Shown piece after piece: positions 58,022-64,000 of a stretch of DNA of 64,000 bases. The notes beneath the pieces were generated by a model that worked only from the letters and a program-made list of their open reading frames with translations, had not been told where the DNA came from and made no database searches. The stretch covers positions 24,138-88,137 of the forward strand of contig CAZPQN010000006.1 of assembly GCA_964588795.1 (NCBI GenBank), written 5' to 3'. This DNA is from CAZPQN01 sp964588795 (lineage in GTDB: Bacteria; Fidelibacterota; UBA2242). A program made the position numbers and the translations under genes. Position 1 is the stretch's first letter, and the number at the start of each line of letters is the position of its first letter.

Positions 58022-59467
58022 TTATCCCCTTCTCCAGAAGCGCGGGACAAAGACGATAAAGATGGTATAGAATTCGAGTCGTCCGAACAGCATGCAGGCC
58101 ATCAGAAGGTACTTGTGGCCAGCCGAGAACGCCGCATAGCTTTCAATCGGACCGACAATACCCACGCCCGGACCGACGCCGCCCAGGGTCGACGCCACGG
58201 AAAATAGAGCCGTTTCCATTGGCAGGCGTCCCAGTGATAGGACGAGGCTGGCCAGCAGAAAGAAACCGATGTACAAACCAATGTAGCTGATGGCGTTCAG
58301 GATGGTCTTTTCATCAATTGTTCGATTGTTAAGCTGCACCGAGGTTACCACGCGGGGATGAATCAACTGCACCATCTCGCGGCGGACAGCTTTAACCAGC
58401 AAAATAATGCGCGAATTCTTGATTGCCCCACAGGTTGATCCCGGGCAGGCTCCGACCAGCATCAAGAGAAGCAGTATAAAATGGGTGAGCGGATACCAGG
58501 TGTCCCAGTCAGCGGTGACGAAACCGGTGGTGGTGTTGATAGCGGCGACCTGGAATACGCCGTAGCGCAGAGCGGCTGACCAGGAAGAATAAGTATGCAG
58601 GCGCAGGTCAATGACGACCATCGCCGCCGCGCCTAAAAAGATGCCCAGATAAGTGAATAAAACCTCAGCATAAGCCCGGAAACTGAGCGATGGTTTGAAT
58701 AATTTCAGGTAGAGTGTAAAGTTTACTCCGGAAAGAATCATGAAAACCACCACAATCATCTCGACCCAGACGCTATTATAGGCGGCGATGCTGGCGTTTT
58801 TAGGGGAAAAACCGCCGGTCGCAATCGTCGCCATGGCGGTCAGGGCGGCATTAAAAAAGTCCAGTCCGCAGATTAACAAAAGACAGGTCAGCGAGGCTGT
58901 CAGGATAAAGTAGACTGTCCACAATAAACGGGCGGTATCCTTGATTTTGGGAGTAATTTGCTCATTGGCAATGGAGGAAGATTCGAAGATGTAAAGACTG
59001 CGCCCGCTGGTATTGATCGCGGGCAATACCACAAGCGCCAAGATGATAATGCCCATCCCACCGATCCAGTGCGTCAACGTCCGCCAGACCAGGAGACTGG
59101 CCGGCAAGGCTTCCACGTTATCAATGATCGAGGCCCCTGTGGTGGTGAAACCCGAAACGGATTCAAAGAGACACTCGGTCCAGCCACCCATCTGCCCCGA
59201 AAAGTAAAAAGGCAAAGCCCCAATGACAGAAGCGCCAAGCCATCCGAAAACCACCGTGACAATCGCCTCCCAGCGCTGAATGTTGACGATCCCGGGACGG
59301 TGAATCTGCATCAGCAAGCCCAGTCCGACTGCTATTAAAATGGTCATTAGAAAGGATGAACTAGCGCCGTCCGCCTTTTGCAGGCTGATCGCCAGGGGAA
59401 TCATCTGGAATAGTCCCAAAACCAGATACAGCTTCCCCAGGATGGCCACGATATTCCGCAGACGCAT
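58022..59467 (-). CDS. trkH: Trk-type potassium uptake protein TrkH
   Basis: 481 residues, typical for the family. Many membrane segments with the pore loop 'SGFTTTGASII' and further P-loops ('ATGGFSPKNASI', 'NTTTGFVTADWD', 'SVASTLGGVGPGVGIVG'). TrkH takes up K+ and normally works with a TrkA NAD-binding subunit, which is not near this gene. It lies first in the run with parA-parB-M23-bactofilin-antiporter, with a 98-base gap. The end of the transcription unit suggests ion balance is co-regulated. Confidence 0.93.
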   Translation of the reverse strand: MRLRNIVAILGKLYLVLGLFQMIPLAISLQKADGASSSFLMTILIAVGLGLLMQIHRPGIVNIQRWEAIVTVVFGWLGASVIGALPFYFSGQMGGWTECLFESVSGFTTTGASIIDNVEALPASLLVWRTLTHWIGGMGIIILALVVLPAINTSGRSLYIFESSSIANEQITPKIKDTARLLWTVYFILTASLTCLLLICGLDFFNAALTAMATIATGGFSPKNASIAAYNSVWVEMIVVVFMILSGVNFTLYLKLFKPSLSFRAYAEVLFTYLGIFLGAAAMVVIDLRLHTYSSWSAALRYGVFQVAAINTTTGFVTADWDTWYPLTHFILLLLMLVGACPGSTCGAIKNSRIILLVKAVRREMVQLIHPRVVTSVQLNNRTIDEKTILNAISYIGLYIGFFLLASLVLSLGRLPMETALFSVASTLGGVGPGVGIVGPIESYAAFSAGHKYLLMACMLFGRLEFYTIFIVFVPRFWRRG

Positions 59468-59715
59468 ACTTTACTTCCGACACTCCTGGCAAAAATGGAC
59501 TTGATTGACCATAACTCCTGCTATTTTAATCTTTTTGCAGATTCGATGCAAATTTGGATCGGGACTTAGATTTTTAACAGAAGGGTCGAGAATGGGAGGA
59601 AGGCCTGTTACAGATACGGATTTCAGATAAATGTCTACGGCTACCGGGCGCGCTGTCGCGGAGAAAATGATTGCAAAGCTCCCTGAAAGTGTTAATTTAT
59701 CGCCCGAATCAGGAT

Positions 59716-60459
59716 ATGCATTTACGCAAGTTGACTGAGACGATGACTTATTTGGTGCGCTGGGCAATTGGGTTCGCCTTCTTCTTCGCTCTCGCCGCAC
59801 TGGTGATTATCGGGGTGCTGTTTTATCGCCCGGCGCAGCTATACGTGTTGGTACAGCCGCTTTGCCGCTTGGCTCTGCGGGCCGTCGGGGTGCGCGTGAA
59901 AGTCCACGGGCTGGAGCGTTTCGATCATCGGCGAACATTTCTGATTATCAGCAACCACGAGAGCCTGTTGGATGCATTTATTTGCCCCGCCTACATTCCA
60001 ATGTACTTTACGACGCTGGAGCTTGCGGAACACTTTAACTGGCCGTTATGGGGCTGGGTGATCCGGAGATGGGGGCATATTCCTCTTCAAAAAGGGAATC
60101 TGTCGGAATCCCTGAAAAGCCTCCAGCAAGCCGCCACTCTGCTGAACACCGGTCGTAGCATCCTCATTTTTCCCGAAGGCGGAAGGACAGTGACCGGCAA
60201 CCTGCAGGTTTTTAAAAAGGGGGCGTTTCATTTGGCGCAGGAAGCGCGGGCGGACATTTTGCCGATAGCGATCAACGGTCTCTACCGGGCCAAAACTAGA
60301 GGCGACTGGCGTTTTCGTTCGGCGAATGTGTCGCTGAACTTTGGATACCCGCTCCTCTATGAGACTTATCGTAATGACACAACTGATGATTTGCGGGACC
60401 GCTGTTTTGAATTGGTGAGCCGTCTGAAAAATGAGGCGCCGCCGTCCTTTCCGTCCTGA
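59716..60459 (+). CDS. plsC: 1-acyl-sn-glycerol-3-phosphate acyltransferase
   Basis: About 247 residues from ATG 59716 (the frame opens at a TTG at 59671; an ATG at 59743 is also possible). Adds the second acyl chain to make phosphatidic acid. Motifs: a hydrophobic N-terminal segment ('WAIGFAFFFALAALVIIGVLF', a membrane anchor), 'ISNHESLLDAF' (the NHxxxxD box), 'WGHIPLQKGN', 'LIFPEGGRTV' and 'ILPIAINGLY'. The typical PlsC organisation is complete. The 248-base region upstream shows a short minus-strand frame that I reject. Confidence 0.9.
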   Translation: MHLRKLTETMTYLVRWAIGFAFFFALAALVIIGVLFYRPAQLYVLVQPLCRLALRAVGVRVKVHGLERFDHRRTFLIISNHESLLDAFICPAYIPMYFTTLELAEHFNWPLWGWVIRRWGHIPLQKGNLSESLKSLQQAATLLNTGRSILIFPEGGRTVTGNLQVFKKGAFHLAQEARADILPIAINGLYRAKTRGDWRFRSANVSLNFGYPLLYETYRNDTTDDLRDRCFELVSRLKNEAPPSFPS

Positions 60460-60476
60460 AACAGCCAAAATCGGGC

Positions 60477-60504
60477 TTGTGAAAATTATAAAAATGCGTA
60501 TATT
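60477..60504 (+). promoter_or_regulatory. Candidate promoter of the GrdB-like gene
   Basis: TTGTGA (60477-60482), 16-base spacer, TATATT (60499-60504), then six bases to the ATG at 60511. The transcript would be leaderless or nearly so unless another -10 is used; an inner TATAAA lies nearby. Confidence 0.4.
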
Positions 60505-60510
60505 TAGGAC

Positions 60511-61290
60511 ATGAGAAGGACAGATTTCAGTTTTTTACCCGATCGTAAACGACTGCTGTATGAACAAATTGCCCGCAGTTATCGCCTCCAGGAGCGCCGT
60601 AAAAATCCACCGTTTGTGCCTTTCGAAAAACGCCTGCTGGAGAGTAAGATTGCAGTCGTTTCGGTGACCGGTGCCTATCTTAAGGATCAGAAGGGATTCA
60701 CCAGCAAGGAATCGGAGCAGGACTATCGTTTTCGGGAAATACCGCTGGCTTTCAAACATGAAGACCTGGATTTTTTCGCCATCGACTGGGAACCCACTGA
60801 AGCCCGGAAAGACCACAATGTCGTTCTGCCGGTAGACCGCCTCATCCTTTTGCAGAAAGAGGGCTTGATTGGCAAAATCCACGAAACCATCTACAGTTTC
60901 GCCGGATTCAATCGTTATCAGAAAATGCTGACCAAGAGCATTGACCGGCTATACGAGGCACTAAAAAGCGCTGAAGTGGACGGGGCGCTGATTCTTCCCT
61001 GTTCCTACCGAACCGGTGACACCGCCTGTCAGATCGCCCTCCAGCTTGAGCAACACGGTATTCCGACCGTGACTCAGATGCCTTTTTATGAGCAGGCGCT
61101 GATGAGCGGGCCTCCGCGCAGTACCTTCATTAATTTCCCATTCGGACGGGTTTTCGGTCGGGCGGATCATGTGGTTTTGCATACTGCCGTACTGCGGGAC
61201 ACCCTGCGTCTTTTCGAAAAAGCCAAGATTCCCGGCGAAGTGATTTGTCTGAGTTTCGTCTGGTCCTTCGGGAAGATTCCTAACTGGTAG
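60511..61290 (+). CDS. GrdB/PrdB-like reductase-family protein without selenocysteine
   Basis: 259 residues. Sequence pattern of the glycine/sarcosine/betaine reductase B-subunit family: 'IAVVSVTGAYLKDQKGFTS', 'YRFREIPL', 'FFAIDWEPTEARKDHNVVLPVDRLILLQKEGLIG', 'SFAGF', 'VDGALILPCSYRTGDTACQIALQLEQHGIPTVTQ' and 'PPRSTFINFPFGRVFG'. In the selenoproteins a Sec sits near the Cys-rich stretch; here only ordinary Cys residues are seen and no in-frame TGA occurs. The PrdB/GrdE partners are missing, so the reaction is unknown. It ends with 'IPNW' at TAG. Confidence 0.7.
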   Translation: MRRTDFSFLPDRKRLLYEQIARSYRLQERRKNPPFVPFEKRLLESKIAVVSVTGAYLKDQKGFTSKESEQDYRFREIPLAFKHEDLDFFAIDWEPTEARKDHNVVLPVDRLILLQKEGLIGKIHETIYSFAGFNRYQKMLTKSIDRLYEALKSAEVDGALILPCSYRTGDTACQIALQLEQHGIPTVTQMPFYEQALMSGPPRSTFINFPFGRVFGRADHVVLHTAVLRDTLRLFEKAKIPGEVICLSFVWSFGKIPNW

Positions 61291-61346
61291 CAATTTAATC
61301 GAACAAGCCCGCCATGCTGATTTCCGGAAATAGATAGCCTGATTAT

Positions 61347-62066
61347 ATGCACGGTACACGAATGCTTACCAGGGGAATTTTTTTAGCGCTGGCCCTCAGC
61401 TCACGACTACCAGCGCAAAACGTAGTGAAACCGCTAAGCGGGGAGGCGCAAATGGACATTTTAGCCAATGTCACCTGGTTGGGACATGCCGCGGTCAGAA
61501 TTGGCGGCCAACAGGTCATTTACATTGATCCTTTTGAATTAAAAGACGGCCCGGTGGCCGACATTATTCTTGTCACGCATGACCACTTTGACCATCTGTC
61601 TGCAGTTGATATTGCCAAAATTCAGGGCGCACAAACCATCATTGTGATTCCCGAGGGCTATCAGGGGAAAGTCAAAGGACACGTCAAGTCGGTGCGTCCC
61701 GGAGAAAAGATTACGGCAGGCGGAGTCGAAATTCAGGCGGTGCCAGCCTACAACATCGGTAAGACATTCCATCCCCGAGAGAAAGGCTATGTCGGATATG
61801 TGCTCACGGCGGAGGGGATTACCTATTACCATGCCGGCGACACTGATCATATCCCGGAAATGAAGACCATCCGGACAGATGTGGCATTTCTGCCGGTAGG
61901 CGGCACCTACACCATGACTGCGACCGAGGCCGCCCGTGCCACCCGGGATATTCAGCCGAAGGTTGCGGTGCCCATCCATTGGGGTTCGATCGTTGGTGCC
62001 CGTCAGGACGCGGAAGCCTTTAAAAAAGCAGCCCACTGTCCCGTAAGCATTTTAACCAGAAAGTAG
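61347..62066 (+). CDS. Secreted metallo-beta-lactamase-fold hydrolase
   Basis: 239 residues; ATG 61347 or 61362. Signal peptide (MLTRGIFLALALSSRLPAQ, about 6-24). The core resembles the UPF0173/UlaG group: 'VTWLGHAAVRIGG', 'LVTHDHFDHLSA' (the HxHxDH metal site), 'YHAGDTDHIPEM' and a C-terminal 'AVPIHWGSIVG'. The family hydrolyses lactones or phosphoesters in the cytoplasm; here it is exported. It precedes the SMP-30-like gene by four bases, so the two probably act on the same periplasmic substrate. Confidence 0.8.
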   Translation: MHGTRMLTRGIFLALALSSRLPAQNVVKPLSGEAQMDILANVTWLGHAAVRIGGQQVIYIDPFELKDGPVADIILVTHDHFDHLSAVDIAKIQGAQTIIVIPEGYQGKVKGHVKSVRPGEKITAGGVEIQAVPAYNIGKTFHPREKGYVGYVLTAEGITYYHAGDTDHIPEMKTIRTDVAFLPVGGTYTMTATEAARATRDIQPKVAVPIHWGSIVGARQDAEAFKKAAHCPVSILTRK

Positions 62067-62070
62067 AATT

Positions 62071-63339
62071 ATGACTTTATCCCGAACCGGCTTAGGGCTC
62101 CTGCTGTGCGCGGTGACCCTGATGGCGCAAACACCGCCGGACAGTTCGCGCTATTACTATTTGCTCAGTATCCGTGCTTACAGCGAGCAGGATTTTTCCA
62201 CCTATTTGGCACTGACCAGAAAAGCCCTGACTTTCGCACCGGATAATTATACGCTGGGCTACAATTTAGCTACGGCTTACGCCCTGAACGGGCAATCCGC
62301 CCTGGCTCTGCAGGAGCTCAATAAACTGGTAGACAAGGGACTCGGGTTGGTTGCGGAAAACGACCCTGATTTTGATAGCCTGCGGAACAGCGCAGGGTTT
62401 CGAGCCCTGGTTAAAAAAATCCAGCGCGCCAAGAAACCGGTACGCCGTAGTAAAACCTTCGCCATCATCCGAGAGAAAGATTTACTACCCAAGGGTTTGA
62501 CCGGCGACCCCGCTACTGGGAATTTTTATTTGGGCAGTTTTTACAAGGACAAAATAGTCCGAATTGATCCTCAAGGGAGGGTCAGTGATTTCATTGGAGA
62601 ACAGCAGGATGGCTTGGGTCCGGTGCTGGGTCTGAAAGTGGATGCCGCGCACCACTGGTTATGGGCGATCAGTTCCTGTGCCATGGTCAACGACCGGACA
62701 CCCCGCCAGCAGTTAGGGATGTCCTATGTCTATAAGTTCGACCTTGGCGATGGGAAATTGCTGAGGAAATATGCACTCAATCGACCACGCGGTCACCTGT
62801 TAAATGACCTGACGCTGGACAACCTCGGCAACGTGTACATCTGCGACGGTTTTTTTCCGGCGGTTTATCGATTGGATGTCCAGCGCGATACGCTCGAAAA
62901 ATTTATCGATCTGCGCGGTTTCATTCATCCCAACGGGATTGCCCTGTCTGATGACGACAAAGTCCTGTACGTTGCGCACGCCAACGGCATTCTGTACATC
63001 CCGCTCGCCACGCGCCAAATTAGCGCTTTGCCCTATCCCGAGAATGTTTTGACCGCCAACTGTGAAGGACTGAAATTCCACAAAGGCAATTTGATCGGGG
63101 TGCAGAATTTTCTCAACCGCGTGGTGCTGTTCAAACTCAATCCGAGCGGTGACGCCATCGTGAAAATGAAAGTTTTGGAATCGCATAATCCGGAGTTTAG
63201 TATACCGACTTCCGGAACGGTGGCTGACAATGCCTATCTGTTTATAGCGAACAGCCAGCTGAACAGTTTCGATCAGAATGGTAAGCTTTTCCCACCGGAA
63301 AAGTTACGCGACGTGGTGATTCTGAAAACCAAGATCTAA
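62071..63339 (+). CDS. Secreted TPR plus SMP-30/gluconolactonase-like beta-propeller protein
   Basis: 422 residues. Signal peptide ('GLGLLLCAVTLMAQ', about 7-20). A TPR-like helical region (about 35-120, 'TRKALTFAPDNYTLGYNLATAYALNGQSALALQELNKL') is followed by a six-bladed propeller-like stretch ('LTGDPATGNFYLGSFYKDKIVRIDPQGRVSDF', 'LNDLTLDNLGNVYICDGFFPAVYRLD', 'HPNGIALSDDDKVLYVAHANGILYIP', 'NCEGLKFHKGNLIGVQNFLNRVVLF'). The SMP-30/NHL-type 'N-D...D..GN.Y..D' pattern is present. It may bind or open a lactone. Coupled to the MBL-fold gene and followed after 15 bases by the next gene. Confidence 0.75.
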   Translation: MTLSRTGLGLLLCAVTLMAQTPPDSSRYYYLLSIRAYSEQDFSTYLALTRKALTFAPDNYTLGYNLATAYALNGQSALALQELNKLVDKGLGLVAENDPDFDSLRNSAGFRALVKKIQRAKKPVRRSKTFAIIREKDLLPKGLTGDPATGNFYLGSFYKDKIVRIDPQGRVSDFIGEQQDGLGPVLGLKVDAAHHWLWAISSCAMVNDRTPRQQLGMSYVYKFDLGDGKLLRKYALNRPRGHLLNDLTLDNLGNVYICDGFFPAVYRLDVQRDTLEKFIDLRGFIHPNGIALSDDDKVLYVAHANGILYIPLATRQISALPYPENVLTANCEGLKFHKGNLIGVQNFLNRVVLFKLNPSGDAIVKMKVLESHNPEFSIPTSGTVADNAYLFIANSQLNSFDQNGKLFPPEKLRDVVILKTKI

Positions 63340-63354
63340 CCCGTAACTAAAACA

Positions 63355-64000
63355 GTGATCCGACGGGATTTTGAGAGGGAGTTAGCCATTGCCCGGGCGG
63401 CCGCCCTAGCAGTCGGTCATTACATCCGAGAACAATTTAAGCTTGAGCCGGAAGTCCGTTACAAACACCCCGATGATCCGGTGACCAACGTGGATCTGGC
63501 TGCGGACAGGCTGTTGCGCACGACCTTGTTGCGCAATTTCCCTCTTGATGGCTGGCTATCTGAGGAAACGGCTGATACGCCGGAGCGCCTGACGAAAGAA
63601 CGGGTCTGGGTTGTTGATCCGCTGGACGGCACCAAGGAATTTATCGCGCACCGGGCGGAATTCACGATTTCGATTGCTCTGGTGTACCGCCAAACACCGG
63701 TCGTGGGAATTGTGTACAATCCGCTATCTGAAGAAATGTTCCATGCCGCTTGGCGCAAAGGCTGTTTTTTCAACGGGGTGCAATGTCACTGTCCCGACAC
63801 GTCGGTGCCCGGGCAGGCACGCCTGCTCGTTAGTCGGAGCGAAGCCGAGGCTGGACGCTGGCAACCATACCAGGCCTTTTTTAGGGAATTGGAAGCACGC
63901 GGTAGCACAGCTTACAAAATCGCCTGCGTGGCGGCTGGACAAGCAGACCTGTACATCAGCCTGAAACCGAAGAACCTCTGGGATGTAGCGGCCGGAGCCT
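63355..64000 (+). CDS. Inositol monophosphatase-family phosphatase (3'(2'),5'-bisphosphate nucleotidase-like), truncated at the window end
   Basis: The frame is open from the previous stop (63337-63339), and the only start is GTG 63355; 215 codons reach the edge of the window, so the last part is missing. The Mg-dependent phosphatase motifs are in place: 'DPVTNVDLAADRLL', 'GWLSEETAD', 'VVDPLDGTKEFI' and 'LWDVAAGA' (just before the edge). 'DGTKEF' is typical of CysQ/BPNT-type enzymes that act on PAP, but inositol-1-phosphate is also possible. It may be part of the transcript with the SMP-30-like gene. Confidence 0.85.
   Translation, partial: MIRRDFERELAIARAAALAVGHYIREQFKLEPEVRYKHPDDPVTNVDLAADRLLRTTLLRNFPLDGWLSEETADTPERLTKERVWVVDPLDGTKEFIAHRAEFTISIALVYRQTPVVGIVYNPLSEEMFHAAWRKGCFFNGVQCHCPDTSVPGQARLLVSRSEAEAGRWQPYQAFFRELEARGSTAYKIACVAAGQADLYISLKPKNLWDVAAGA

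Noticed and set aside
59471..59800. Open frame of 109 residues on the minus strand before plsC
   Set aside because: It overlaps the plsC start on the other strand, is rich in rare Arg/Ser codons at the start, has no ribosome site and no recognisable domain; plsC is well supported.
60511..61290. Selenocysteine in the GrdB-like protein
   Set aside because: The frame has no in-frame TGA and ends at a TAG; no SECIS-like hairpin was noticed.
1..64000. CRISPR arrays, insertion sequences, prophage genes and integrases
   Set aside because: No spaced direct repeats, transposase, integrase or phage structural genes were found by reading both strands.

Overview
The window looks like a piece of a Gram-negative, uncultured bacterium of the Fibrobacteres-Chlorobi-Bacteroidetes (FCB) type, for example a Calditrichaeota or KSB1-like lineage. 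This placement is inference. It rests on LpxH and PlsC (outer membrane lipid synthesis), large secreted proteins with FlgD/Por-type C-terminal sorting domains, an S46 dipeptidyl-peptidase, a DUF5916-type outer membrane protein, LPP20-like lipoproteins and HEAT-repeat lipoproteins. A 100-N scaffold gap flanked by an exact 55-bp duplication shows that this is a short-read, probably metagenomic, assembly. No rRNA, tRNA, CRISPR array, insertion sequence or prophage was recognised.

Left part (1-7019, minus strand): a two-component system (a degenerate PilS-like histidine kinase and an NtrC/PilR-like sigma-54 activator), then a short region with tandem dyad sites, then pilB/gspE and the start of pilC/gspF. 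Two overlapping secreted-protein genes (a HEAT lipoprotein and an Sm-like/FxLYD protein) and lpxH lie upstream. From 7325 to 10463 (plus strand) come butyrate kinase, phosphate butyryltransferase and a nitronate monooxygenase/FabK-like flavoprotein, suggesting butyrate-type acyl-phosphate metabolism. A small beta-barrel protein broken only by the false gap and a giant Ig/fibronectin-like secreted protein follow.

15066-22698 (minus strand) is a long housekeeping run: TPR protein, nitrilase-family hydrolase, a small unknown, HD hydrolase, radical SAM-DUF2344 protein, RNase G, L21 and L27, ending in a clear terminator. 22858-27848 (plus) holds an O6-alkylguanine-DNA alkyltransferase with an unusual N-terminus, a glycosidase-like secreted protein and a HEAT-cyclophilin fusion. 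27840-33732 (minus) has a membrane protein, an aldo/keto reductase, coaX, birA, an S46 peptidase and a TerB-DnaJ protein.

33852-46015 is envelope territory. It has an outer membrane protein and a 1665-residue protein built of LTD plus CARDB-like repeats (minus). A divergently transcribed five-gene island follows: an outer membrane barrel protein and four LPP20/FlgT-like secreted proteins. This island is the best candidate for an undescribed envelope machine. aspS, an outer membrane protein gene cut by an in-frame amber codon, a DUF5916-type protein, a small lipoprotein and phoH follow.

52882-59467 (minus) links trkH, parA, parB, an M23 peptidase, a bactofilin and a cation/proton antiporter fused to a PTS EIIA domain, which suggests coupling of chromosome segregation to wall shape. 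The right end (plus) holds plsC, a GrdB-like protein without selenocysteine, a secreted metallo-beta-lactamase-fold protein, a TPR/SMP-30-like protein and a truncated inositol-monophosphatase-family gene that runs off the window.
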